Assembly: GCA_006176705.1 (NCBI GenBank)
Contig: QRFJ01000295.1
Location: 845,001-909,000 of the forward strand
Direction: 5' to 3'
Length of the DNA: 64,000 nt
Source of the DNA: Cocos nucifera
Lineage: Eukaryota; Streptophyta; Magnoliopsida; Arecales; Arecaceae
The notes beneath the pieces are model-generated. The model saw only the letters and a program-made list of their open reading frames with translations, was not told the DNA's origin and made no database searches. The translations under genes and the position numbers were made by a program. Below are positions 1-10,827 of this stretch, piece by piece; the stretch's first letter is position 1, and each line of letters opens with the position of its first letter.

Positions 1-142
1 TTTTTCAGACAAGTTACACCATTAGTAAACTGCAAGATACTGGCACCAATGCAGCACACTCTCGGAGTAAAGGCTAGCTTTCCCCATCAATAATCACCCT
101 AATCACTAGTATTTATTTAGTACTGGGACATAAACAACACCA
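1..142. other. Left flank of the CACTA element, no gene seen
   Basis: Short unique-looking sequence before the CACTA terminus. I see no open frame, RNA gene or repeat in it. Its last three bases (CCA) are the candidate target-site duplication of the transposon that follows; the bases after the right terminus are CCT, a 2 of 3 match. Confidence 0.5.
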
Positions 143-179
143 CACTACGAGAAAAAAGATAATTAATTATGTAAATAAA

Positions 180-770
180 ATATAATTAAATCTTACAAAA
201 GCATCGCTAAATACATCTACCGACGTAAAATGCATTGAAAAAAAAAACATTGGCAAAAATGCTATCGTTGATTCCATTTGTCGACGTTTAAAAAATTTAC
301 GTTCACCGACATTTAATTAAACATCGGTAATTAATTACCTACGCAAAACAGTCATCGAAAAAAATATTTACCGACGTTAATTTATCGTCGCTAATATTTT
401 ATCCACATAAAATAAATATCGGCAAAAATATTTTTACCGATGGAAACTTACGTCGACAAAAATATTTTTTACCCATGCTCATATTACGTCGAAAAATATT
501 TGGCGACGTAAATTTATGTCGGTAATAGTAAAGCATGGCCAAAAATGACACGCTGGGATGCATTTTGGCGACTGTTTATATTAGATTTTGCTACGTTAAT
601 TTACGTCGGTAAATATTTAGCGATGCTTAATTACGTCGATAATTATTAAGCATGGCTAAAAATGGCACACTAATACGGTAATTGATGATGGTTATTCTCA
701 TTTATCGACACTAAGTATCGTCGCTATTTATCTTTATCTACACTTTTTTGCATCGATAAATATTTTTTTA
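180..770. repeat. CACTA left subterminal repeats
   Basis: A dense set of short direct and inverted copies of a degenerate motif near ACCGACGTAA / TTACGTCGGTAA (also CATCGGTAA, GTCGATAAT). In En/Spm elements such subterminal motifs bind the TNPA-type protein and are needed for excision. The same motif recurs at the right end (13080-13480 and 14510-15400), which ties the two ends to one element. No coding potential. Confidence 0.8.
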
Positions 771-1072
771 AAAAAATAATTTTATTTATATGAATTTTTT
801 AAAATCTATAGACATCCATATAACAGATAACATAAGATATAACAACCACATAATAAATAAATACATCCCAAAATCAAATTCATTTACTTTATAACATCCA
901 TATAAAAAAACATGTACATATATAAAATGTCGTACATACTATATATCCTTTAAAAAAAATATATAATAAAATAAAATAAAATTCCGTATCAACGGTGACA
1001 TATCATAAACCTATATTAAATTAAAAAATTAAGTTAGCAAACTAATTATCTAATATAAATGCTAAAAATATG

Positions 1073-2480
1073 TTAATTAAAAAAATATAAAATAATACCG
1101 GAGGGGGAGGCATCATCATCATCATCGATGGAGTCCTGATCGTAAGCATCAGCAGGAACATCGAAAGTTGGTGGGAGAGGCATACGGCAACATAACTCGT
1201 CAAGCTTCACCCCAAATGCCCAATCCCATAGCATAGCTAAGTCTCCTACCGAGCACCTCATCACAGATATCGTCATTTGTGGGTGGGGTAGAGCCCTCAG
1301 CTGGGGGCTGGGATCGTATCTCCATTATACGGTCCTAATTAAAGAAAAAAATAAATATAATCAAAAGTCTAAACTTTATAATGAAATTAAAACAGAACTT
1401 AATCACTTAATACTCACATATCTCTCCCTAGTCCTGGAAAGCCACTCGCCCATCGTCCGATGATGGGTCCTCTAGTAGATGTCAATCCACCTAGGCAGCT
1501 GTCCTATCTTGATGTCCCTGTAAAATTTATGAATGTAAGTATATTGATACAGATATACTCTAACAAATCATTAAAGATGTATGTATGTGTACTTACTAGC
1601 TCAAGCTCATACTGATACTGTGCAAATAATTTTGATCCACCATAATGCATCACCGTGAGCCTCAACCTACTCTATGAGGCTTTATCGCAGTAGGCCTAAT
1701 AAATAAATGCAATGAAGATATTAGTGAACATATTACAATAATATATCAATTTAATAATTAATATTTTTATTATATAATAATTATATTCGATATGTAGGAT
1801 CCTCGTATTTGATGTAGAGGAGATTCCAGTCGGGATGTGATACACTTCTGTGCGGTGTCTCACGTGCTGCCGCCACCCCACGTGCCTAAAAGACCTCCTT
1901 CCAATGGGTATGGAGCTCATATCTAAATCCTCTGAGCAATCATCCCATATGCTGAAGGATAGCCTCCCGCACATGCGGAGTATCAATCTTCTGAATATCA
2001 AAATCATACTGCAAAAATAATGTACAATATATAAGATTTATCAAAAAAAAAAAGTAAAAGTACCATAATTATCAAAAATTATATTTAGTTACCTGTAAAT
2101 GATCGAGAAGGACCTATTACTGTAGTTTCGTAACTCTACGCCAATCAGTCAACATCAGGGGAGCATACGAATGGATAATAATACCTACCTCGTACACGTA
2201 TGGATTCCTGACATGGCACTCTATTGGCATGACATATCCCTATGGGATGACAATCCTCATCCTCTCCCTAAGATGTGCCCTCCTCCATTCCTCCAGTTTC
2301 TCATTTCTGGCGGCTCCACGTGTCCGTCTAATCACAGTATCAATAGCTGCAATAAAATATAAAGCTTAAAATCAGTTATTTATACATGATAAAAATTTAA
2401 AATAAATATAATACAAAAAAAATAACCTGTCAGGAGATGATGTGCCTGTTTCTTCAGTAGTGTGCGGCTGAGATGAAGAA
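1073..2480 (-). pseudogene. TNPA-like / plant transposase (Ptta/En/Spm) gene remnant
   Basis: Minus-strand fragments, in order: a piece at about 2340-2100 containing EEWRRAHLRERMRIVIP and LTDWRRVTKLQ; a piece at about 2010-1800 containing YDFDIQKIDTPHVREAILQ and later PDWNLLYIKYEDPTYR; and an acidic tail ending near 1073 with a run DSIDDDDDAS. The middle pieces look like the plant transposase family (Ptta/En/Spm, transposase_24) that usually lies downstream of TNP2 in CACTA elements, and the position fits. In-frame stops (for example after RIVIP and after LQHMG) show it is broken. The family assignment is from memory of its motifs and is moderate. Confidence 0.45.
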
Positions 2481-2817
2481 GAGGTACCAACATCTCTATG
2501 TCGGTCCCCCTATCAGATCATCCTCCTAATGGCATAACTTAAAATTAATTATTTATAAATGATAAAAAATTAAAATAAATTAAATATAAAAAATTATAAT
2601 ATGTAAAATCAATCTGGACTAGCTAGTGTGACCGCCTGATCATCAGGAGAAGCCGATGCACCGACATCTCCTCGTGCAAGCCTCTGGGGTCATTCTCTTG
2701 GTGTCATATCTGTATCAAATAATATATTAGAGATAATATAATATTTGATAAAAAATATATCAATACTAAATGATATATGAAATTTAAGACATGAGTTTCT
2801 TGAAAAATTATATATTA

Positions 2818-5690
2818 TCAATCAATGTCTGTATCTTCATCAAGAGGATTATCGACATCTTCATCATCATAATCCATCAATGTATAATCTTTCTCTTCAT
2901 CATTTATGAAGTTGTCATCACTATCATCATAATCTTCCGACATGTTCAGATTTAATTCGCTAACATCAATATTATTAGGTTGCATGTCATCCCTAGTTAG
3001 AGAAGATGTACTTCCAATGTCGATACTGTACTGTCCCAAGTCAGCTGTATTATGTTCCTCCTGAAAGAAATCCTCATCTATTTCTATTTTGGAACGAACA
3101 TCTATGTCATAAACATCCTTTGGTACAATCTTTTGTATAATATGTCATTCATCCTTATATCTCATATCTTTTAGGTATAATACATATTTTGCCTAATTAG
3201 CGAGTATGAAAGGATCCGATTGATACCATATTCTCGCAAAGTTGACGCTTGTGAAGTATGCATCTTTATGAATACCCATCCTATTATTGCTGATATCCCA
3301 CCATTGGCATTTAAACAGGTAAATAAATTATTTTGACCCATATCTTAACTGTATAATATCGAAAATGATACCATAATATTCAATCTCATTATCTCCATCG
3401 ATTCGCAATGTCAAATTTTCACTATTTTGAGTCCGCCGCAGCATATCAAGATCTCTTGTATGAAATCTCATACCACCAACAATACATGAGCTATAACACG
3501 AAATCCTAGGATCGAGGTGGCATGCCAAATCATATAATTCCTCGATTACACCATCTTCTTTATTATAATACATTAATATCATCTACAATAACATACACAT
3601 AAGTTAAAATAAATTAGACTATGTACACATTACATATAATAAAAAGTTGAATAAAACTGTTATTGTGCTTACACGTTGTCTGAACCAAGCTGCGAACTTT
3701 CTTTGATGTCATCCCTCGATATCTCTATTATTTTATTGCAATAATATATTTCTATGCTCTCTATAATAAATACATGCTTATTATTTAATTTACCTCATGA
3801 AAAATATATAATATTGATTATGTACTTACTCCATAAAATGATAGATTTCTTCGTAATTATTTAGTACATAGAAATGCGCCAGCTCGCATTCTTCTATGTC
3901 CATATGTTTGTACTTTCTTCTACTAATGGGATGAATATTAATCCTGAAAATAAATAATGTTGATTCAATGTCGGCCCACTTCTTATCTGCATTGCGCTCT
4001 TCACGATTGAATCATATTTCCATATTATCGAGGTACATCGAATAAAATATAAAACACTCTATGGAGATATATGCTTCCATAATTGATCTTTATTTCGCAT
4101 ATATTATTTCAATTTATATAAGAATCTGCACATGCAAAATAATAAAAAATATATAATTATTTTTTTTATTATGATTATAAATTAAGTAAAGAAATTAAGT
4201 TTTTTTAATATTATTATCGTTCAATAGGATACATCCATCGATACTGAACTGGCCCGATAAGCAAAGCCTTCCTTGGAAGATGAACAATCAAGGATACCAT
4301 AATATTGAAAAATGATGGTAGAAAATTTTTTTTCAGCTTACACAGCAATAAGGCAATATCTGATTGAAGCTTTTCAAGTATATCAACTTGAAGTTTTCGA
4401 CAACATAATTCTTAAAAGAAAATATCCAATTCAATAAGTGCATTTTATACCTCTATGGTGGAGAAGCCATACATCACAACAGGTATAAGACGCTGCAACA
4501 ATACATGAGAGTCATGACTCTTCATACCTAAGATACTGTTATCTTTTAAGTTTACACGGCTTGAAATGTTAGAGGCAAAGCCATCAAAAAATTTTATAGT
4601 TTTTAACCACTCACAGAAATTTTTTTTCTCATTGTCATACAATGTATAACTTGCAGTTGGCATTAAGAATTTCCCACCATCATGGGGCACCAAGTGCAAC
4701 TTATACCGTATTTCCATTCTTTCCAAGTCTAGTCGAGAATTTGGATTATCTTTTATTTTTTTCTTGATGTTAAGAAGTGTCTCGATAATATTATCATAAA
4801 TATTCTTCTTAATGTGCATGATATCCAAATTATGACAATATAGGATATGTTGCTAATAAGATAATTCAAAAAATATGCTCCACTTCGTTCAGTTCAACTC
4901 TGATTCATTACGCTTTCGCTTGCGACTCCTAGAAACTTTATCAAATTTAACATTGTGAATGGCTTCTAGTTGTGCCAATATGTCATCTCCGCTCATCATA
5001 CAAGGTGGCCCACGCATCTTTGACTTTCCATTAAAACATCGATTCTGACAAGTTCTCCAAGAATGATTAGATGGTAAAAATCTGCGATGATCTATATAAG
5101 CAATTTTTCTTCCATGCTTCAGTCCAACGGAGCAGCTATCACCATTGCAAATTAGACATGCCAAATATCCTTTTATGCTCCATCCAGGTAGATTGCCATA
5201 TGCCGAAAAATCATTAATTGTCCATATTATCATCGCATGCAATCTAAAGTTTCTTTTACTAACTGAATCATATGTTTCAATATCAATCTCCTAAAGTTCT
5301 CTCAATTCATCGATTAAGGGTCACATATAAACATCTATCTCATTATCAGGAGCTCTAGATCCAGGAATAAGTAATTATAAAAATAAAAATGGCTTTTTTA
5401 TATATTTTCATGGTGCAACATTATATGGCATTAGCATAACCGGCCATATACTGTAAGCATTGCTCATGCTCCCGAATGGATTGAAACCATCAGATGCTAG
5501 GCTAAGACAAATATTGCATGGGTCACTAGCAAATTGAGGATATTATTTATCAAATTTTCTCCAAACTATAAAGTTTGCTGGATGACTAATGATGTTATCC
5601 TCAAAAATTTGCATCTCATGATGCCATCTCATCATCTCAATGGTCTTCGATGACTGATAAAGTCTCTGAAATTTTGGTGTTAATGAAAAG
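2818..5690 (-). pseudogene. CACTA TNP2 transposase, 3' part (with DUF4218/DUF4216-like tail)
   Basis: Continuation of the transposase whose first half lies at 10828-11560; the nested LTR element separates them. Next to the insertion the minus strand reads SLTPKFQRLYQSSKTIEMM, then FASDPCNICLSLASDGFNPF and YSIWPVMLMPYNVAP, all classic TNP2 landmarks. At 5242-4889 follow DFSAYGNLPGWSIKGYLACL and a C-x2-C pair. At 4828-4445 comes LDIMHIKKNIYDNI with a DUF4218-like region. At 3582-3328 a DUF4216-like segment reads IVGGMRFHTRDLDMLRRTQN. A strongly acidic tail ends near 2818. Stops and frame changes between the open pieces show a dead gene. TNP2 is the catalytic DDE-type transposase of the element. 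Family confidence is high; exon boundaries were not resolved. Confidence 0.8.
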
Positions 5691-5844
5691 TATTCGAGAT
5701 AAATTTTGCTCCCGTCGAAGTTTAGTCTAAAGCTTAGCCTAATGCAGCTGGTAAAAATGAAAGTGCTTCAATCAAAAATTCTCTCCCTAGCAGTCGGATT
5801 CATTTAGTGGCCGAACTATCCAGTGGCCAAACCTAGCCGAACTT

Positions 5845-6330
5845 CTTCAGTCGATCGAGCTTCTACGGAAACCAAACTTCTTCCGAACTTCTCCAGCGGT
5901 CGAGCTTCTATGGAAGTCAAACTTCTTTCGAACACCTCTAGTGGTCAGGCTTCTATGGAAGTCAAACTTCTTTCGGACACCTCCAGTAGTCGAGCTTCTA
6001 TGGAAGTCAAACTCCTTCCGGACTCCTCCAGTGGTCGAGCTTCTATGGGAGCAAAACTCCTTTCAGACTCCAATCGAACTTCAACGAAAGTCGAACTTCT
6101 TCCAGACTCCTCCAGTCAGACTTCTATGGGAGTCGAACTCCTTTCGGACACCTCCAGCGATCGGACTTCTATGGAAGCCAAACTTCTTTCGAACATCTTC
6201 AGTGGTCTAGCTTCTTCAAAAGCCGAACTTCTTTCGAACTCCTCCAGCAGTCGGACTTCTACGAAAGCTGAACTCCTTTCGAACTCCTCTAGCGGTCGGA
6301 TTTCTATAGAAATTGAACTCCTTCTAGAAC
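5845..6330 (+). repeat. 45-bp tandem repeats in the LTR U3
   Basis: About 11 copies of a unit near TCGAGCTTCTATGGAAGTC followed by AAACTTCTTTCGGACACC and TCCAGTGG. The 3' LTR has only about 7 copies (10100-10385). The four-unit difference, about 174-180 bp, accounts for the difference in LTR length (1066 versus 892 bp). Confidence 0.85.
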
Positions 6331-6517
6331 GTTCCTTCAGACGAATTCCTACAGACGATCCCATTATTGAATGGTTACAATCGACATTTATCAGGACAAT
6401 CACGAACATCATTCATTAGGACAATTATGATTGTCATTTATCAGGACAATCACGATTGTCATTTATCAAGGATGGTTACGATAGTTATTAATCAAGACAG
6501 TTACAACAAGCTCCATC

Positions 6518-6525
6518 TATAAAAA
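6518..6525 (+). promoter_or_regulatory. TATA box of the nested element's 5' LTR
   Basis: TATAAAAA, with a matching copy at 10590-10597 in the 3' LTR and TATAAAAA at 61490 in the related LTR. Conservation in three LTRs supports its role as the core promoter for the element's RNA. Confidence 0.65.
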
Positions 6526-6849
6526 GGGATCCTCTAGATATGTTTTCTCTAAGCTTTCTTCTTCTTTCCAAAACTCTGCCGAACTTTACACTGAGCACTT
6601 CATTTCTATTGGCCAGAGCTAACTTGACTGTCGGAGGGTCCTATCGGAGCCACCAACACCGACTCCAGATGGAACTTTATTTTGTAGGTCACCGATGGCG
6701 ACCTCATCTTTCTTGACTCCAGCTTGATCCGACGTCAACTAAATTTTGCACCAATAGAATTGGCGCTAGAAGGAGGGCCCTCTATTCTTGAGATTTTCTT
6801 AATCTTAAAAGAGTGCTCTGCAGTGATCTAGAGTTCTTACCAAAAAAAA

Positions 6850-8420
6850 ATGCCTCCCATGAAAGCTTCGACCCGATGATCAACGGCCTCTGCAGTCAGA
6901 TCCCATCCAGATACATCAATTTCTGCTCTAGCTCCGATAACTCAAGCTCCATCTACAGCCATAGTAGATTCAGAGCAGTTTAACCTACTGATGTAGTAGG
7001 TTCAGGGCCTCACCGAGATGGTATGGGCCATGCGGTAGCCTTTGATGATGACTCCACCAAGAAATCCACCATCAGAATGTCAGAAATCGATCCCAAGGAA
7101 GAGCATTTAGGCTAGCATGCCCATCGCCGTTAGGAAGGAGAAATAGAGGGTAAAGGATCCAAGTTTGGATCATAGTTTTCTTCTGAAAAAGACCTTCCCC
7201 ATCTGTAGTCGGAAGCCCTCCAAGGTCTGCGACCGAGACAACATCCTCAATCATAAACTATGAAAGATGGATCGATGGATTGAAGAGCTCGACCACGTCG
7301 CCTTAGCTCACCATGACGACGTCCATACCGATCCTTCTTTCTCTCTCTGAATTATGCAAGAGCCCATTTTGCCGAACTTTAAGCTCTCTCAACTTGAAAG
7401 CTAAGAAGAAACTTCTAATCCAGTTGATCATCTGGAGGCATTTCGGACCATGATGCTGCTTCACGGTGCATCAAAAGCCATATTATGCCGAGCTTTCTCA
7501 TCTACCTTGAGGGGGGCAGCAAGAAATTGATACTCGACATTGAAATCAGGTATAATCTTTTCTTTTGACCAGCTGAGCCATCAGTTTTTGCTCACTCCAT
7601 CAGCAGCCGTCATCCTTGTCGAGGTTCGAATTCTCTGATGAATATCAAGTAGAAGCAGAAAGAATCCATCCAAACTTATGTCTCCGATTTAACGCCATGG
7701 CATTGAAGGTCCGAGACCTAGACCAGTCTGTTGCAATGGCTGCGCTCAAGGGTGGCCTTCAGAAGAACGATTTATTTTTTTTCTTGAAAAAGAAGTATCC
7801 TAGGAATTTTGTTGATCTGCTAGCTCGGATCGAGAGATATGCCCGTGCGAAAGAAGGCTTCAAATTGAAGAACGAAAAAGTTGTAGAAGAACGGTGGGCG
7901 GACGAGTCTAATAGGCCTACCATCGATGGAGGGCCGAGTGAAATTCGACCGCACTCACAGACTCCCCCCGGGCACAAGCGAACTCGAGCTCCTTAAGCTC
8001 GTCATCAAGGAAGCCCCGATAGAAGGGTGCAAAGAAGTCCTCTTTCGAAAAGATTTCATAACTACGTCCCACTTAACGCTCCTCGAACTCAAGTTCTGAC
8101 GAAAATTAGGAACCAGCTGTCAAGATCAGAAGAATTATGATCTCTCCTAAATAAGTACGATCGAAGCAAGTACTGCTTCTACCATCACGACCACGGCCAT
8201 GACACTGAAGAATGTATTTAGCTCCGAGATGAAATCGAGAAGCTCATCAGGGATGTCAGTCTGAAGCAGGAGAAGATCGACCGAGGGTGCTGCCATAGTC
8301 AGAACCACCAATGATGGAGAAACAACAGAAAGATCGGTCGCCTTTCGTATCATCGATGCCACATCTGAGAGGAGCTTGGTACTTCGACGATCCATCATCT
8401 CCAGTGTCAAAGCCAAGAGG
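6850..8420 (+). pseudogene. Gag-like gene remnant of the nested element
   Basis: The start ATGCCTCCCATGAAAGC matches the gag start of the related element at 61894, but an in-frame TGA follows after nine codons. Later landmarks: LSQLES-type segment near 7390; FNAMALKVRDLDQSVAMAAL near 7695 and DLLARIERYARAKE near 7810 (the retrotransposon gag core); and a zinc-knuckle-like KYCFYHHDHGHDTEEC near 8170 followed by a stop. Gag packages the element's RNA into virus-like particles. Stops and frameshifts make this copy non-coding. A short piece, 7616-7996, remains open. Confidence 0.75.
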
Positions 8421-8439
8421 AGCTCGCTCTAAATTATGT

Positions 8440-8560
8440 GATGACAGAAAAGAAGCAAAAACTATGTGATGATAGAAAAAACTATGTAAAAACTATGCAA
8501 AAAAACTATGCAAAAACTATGTGATGACAGGAAAGAAGCATTCAATAGTGGCTGTGTTAA
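8440..8560 (+). repeat. Short direct repeats (AAAACTATG...) after gag
   Basis: Five irregular copies of AAAAACTATG(TGATGACAG), 15-35 bp apart. The related element has the single form CAAAACTATGTAATGACAGG at 63545, so this is a local amplification of a motif that marks the gag/array boundary. Confidence 0.7.
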
Positions 8561-8599
8561 GAACAGGAGGAGAACCTCGTTCTAACATGAGTCGGTCAA

Positions 8600-9135
8600 A
8601 CTTCTTCAACCTCGGTTAGAGATAAGATCTCTTCCGAGCGACCGTGTCAACCTCGGCTAGAGATAAGATCTCTTTCGAGCGATTGGGCCAACCTTGACTA
8701 GAGATAAAATCTCTTTCAAGCGATCGGACCAACCTCGGCTAGAGATAAGATCTCTTTCGAGCGGTTGGGCCAACCTCGGCTAAAGATAAGATCTCCTCCA
8801 AGCCACCGAGTCAACCTTGGCTAGAGATAAGATCTCTCCTAAGTGTCCGAGTTTCAATCTCGATTAGAGATAAGATCTCTTTCGAGCAATCGGGCCAACC
8901 TCGGCTAGAGATAAGATCTCTTCCGAGCGAGTTTCAACCTCGGCTAGAGATAAGATCTCTCTCGAGCGCCCAAGCTTCAACCTCAGTTAGAGATAAGATC
9001 TCTTTCGAGTGACCACGCCAACCTCGGCTAGAGATGAGATCTCTTCCAAGTGATCGGGCCAACCTCGGCTAGAGATAAGATCTCTTCCAAGCGACCGAGC
9101 CAACCTCGGCTAGAGATAAGATCTCTTTCGAGCTT
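8600..9135 (+). repeat. Tandem array of palindromic 40-44 bp units (AGAGATAAGATCTCT)
   Basis: About 13 copies of a unit reading roughly CAACCTCGGCTAGAGATAAG then ATCTCTTTCGAGCGACCGGGC. The core AGAGAT-AAG-ATCTCT is a perfect inverted repeat with a 3-nt loop and is the best conserved part; spacers vary more. The same core recurs about 11 times at 63630-63994 in the relative. No protein is encoded: both strands give only repeat-derived open frames. Confidence 0.9.
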
Positions 9136-9745
9136 CGAAGGTCTCGTTCATTTAGGACGAGATGGGGGAAGAGGCCCTGTTAACGGTCCTTATGTGCCCC
9201 CATAGCCAATTAGAAATAGGAGAAGAACCTCATTCTAACGTGAGCAAAGTCGAAGGCCTCATTCATTTTAGATGAGATGGAGAGAGAGGCCCTGACAACG
9301 GCCCTTATGTGCTCCCACAGCTCATTAGGAATAAGAGGAGAACCTCGTCCTAACGTGAGCAAAGTCAAAGGCCCCCACAGCCCGTTAGAAATAGAAGGAG
9401 AACCTCATCCTAACGTGAGTAAAGTTGAAGGCCTCGTTCATTTTAGATGAGATGGAGAAAGAGGCCCTAACAACGGTCCTTATATGCCCCCACAGTCCAT
9501 TAGAAATAGAAGGAGAACCTTGTCCTAACGTGAGCAAAGTCGAAGGTCTCGTTCATTTTAGATGAGATAGGAGAAGAGGCCCTGACAACGGCCCTTATGT
9601 GCCCTCACAGTCCATTAGGAATAGGAGGAGAACCTCATCCTAACGTGAGCAAATTCGAAGGCCCCCATAGCCCGTTAGAAATAGGAGGAGAACCTCATCC
9701 TAACGTAAGCAAAGTCGAAGACCTCATCCACTTTGATCATTTTAG
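9136..9745 (+). repeat. Second tandem array, about 75-130 bp units
   Basis: Five to seven irregular copies of a block containing GAGGCCCTGACAACGGCCCT, TATGTGCCCCCACAGCCC, TTAGAAATAGGAGGAGAACC and TCGTCCTAACGTGAGCAAAG. Some copies lack the first half, so unit length alternates. It follows the palindrome array directly. A short open frame at 9597-9947 comes from this repeat and is not a gene. Confidence 0.8.
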
Positions 9746-9919
9746 ACGGGATGAGAGGAAAGGCCTTAAAGATGGCCTCATTGTGCTCGACAACAACATG
9801 AGACAAGATCTCCTTCGAGCTTCAACTACACTTTCAACCTCGATTAGAGACAAGGTGCATAGCCTTGAAGAGGACTTCGGCAGTCATCCTTTTTGTACTT
9901 TCTTCGAATTTCGAACTCG

Positions 9920-9935
9920 AGAGTGGGGGAACTAT
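9920..9935 (+). other. Polypurine tract of the nested element
   Basis: GAGAGTGGGGGAACTA lies directly upstream of the 3' LTR. Polypurine tracts prime plus-strand DNA synthesis in LTR elements. A matching GAGTGGGGGGCAAC precedes the 3' LTR of the Gypsy element at 57987. Confidence 0.7.
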
Positions 9936-10827
9936 TATTGGAAATAAATTTTGCTCCCATCGAAGTTCAGTCTGAAGCTTAGCCTAATGCAGTCGATAAT
10001 CATGAAAGTGCTTCAATCAAAAATTCTCTCTAGCAGATAGATTCATTCAGTGGTCGAACTATCCAGCAGCCAAACCTAGTCGAACTTCTTCAGTCGATCG
10101 AGCTTCTATGAAAGCCGAACTCCTTTCGAACTCCTCCAACAGTCGGACTTCTATGGAAGTCGAACTCCTTCTGGATACCTCCAGTGGTTGGGCTTTTATG
10201 AAAGTCGAACTTCTTTCGGACACCTCCAACGATCGGACTTCTATGAAAGTCAAACTTCTTCTGGACACCTCTAGTGGTCGGGCTTCTATGAAAGCCGAAT
10301 TTCTTTCAAACTCCTCCAGCAGTCGAATTTTTACGAAAATCGAACTCCTTTCGAACTCCTCTAGCGGTTAGATTCTTATAGAAGTCGAACTTCTTCCGAA
10401 CCATTCCTTCAGATGGATTCCTACAGATAGTTTCATTATTGAACGATTACAATCGACATTTATCAGGATAATCATGAACATCATTCATTAGGATAATTAT
10501 AATTATCATTTATCAGGACAATCATGATTGTCATTTATCAAGGATGGTTACGACAGTCATTAATCAAGGCAGTTACAACAAGCTCCGTCTATAAAAAAAA
10601 TTCTTCAGATACGTTTTCTCTGAGTTTTCTTCTTCTTTTCGAAACTCTATTGAAGTTCACACTGAGCACTCCATTTCTATTGGTCAGAGCTAACTTGATC
10701 GTCGGAGGGTCCTACCGGAGCCACCAACATCGACTCCGAACGGAATTTTATTTTACAGATCATTGATGGCAATTTTATCTTCCTTGACTCCAGCTCGATT
10801 CGGTGTCAATCAAATTCTGCACCAACA
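9936..10827 (+). repeat. 3' LTR of the nested gag-only element
   Basis: 892 bp, ending CACCAACA followed by the target-site copy GAAAG. It carries about seven of the 45-bp units and a TATA-like TATAAAAA at 10590. It differs from the 5' LTR by many point changes as well as by repeat number, so the insertion is not recent. Confidence 0.9.

Larger units (their letters stand above)
5691..6756 (+). repeat. 5' LTR of the nested gag-only element
   Basis: 1066 bp, matching 9936-10827. It begins TATTCGAGATAAATTTTG (the 3' copy begins TATTGGAAATAAATTTTG; the related LTR at 60854 begins TGTTGGGGATAAATTTCG, so the original TG is mutated) and ends CACCAATA. The U3 part holds about 11 tandem 45-bp units (about 5845-6330). 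A TATA box lies at 6518. Long open frames across the units are artefacts: 45 is a multiple of three. Confidence 0.9.
5691..10827 (+). mobile_element. Gag-only LTR retrotransposon (Gypsy/Tat-like) nested in the CACTA transposase
   Basis: Two LTRs (5691-6756 and 9936-10827) flank a 3.2-kb interior. The flanking pentamers AAAAG (left) and GAAAG (right) are an imperfect 5-bp target duplication, and removing the element brings the TNP2 reading back into register. Directly after the 5' LTR comes a primer-binding-type segment TTGGCGCTAGAAGGAGGG; just before the 3' LTR is a purine run GAGAGTGGGGGAAC (polypurine tract). The interior has a decayed gag (6850 to about 8420) but no protease, reverse transcriptase, RNase H or integrase. 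In their place are tandem arrays (8440-9740). It must have been moved by enzymes from another element. A close relative begins at 60854. Confidence 0.88.

Noticed and set aside
5823..6419. 198-aa open frame rich in serine and repeated SSGRASMEVKLL units
   Set aside because: It lies inside an LTR and comes from 45-bp tandem units, which stay open in several frames because 45 is a multiple of three. The 3' LTR has a shorter version. Not a gene.
8600..9135. Possible CRISPR array (regular repeats with variable spacers)
   Set aside because: The genome is eukaryotic, spacers are similar to each other rather than unique, the unit decays gradually, and the array sits inside an LTR element. No cas genes.
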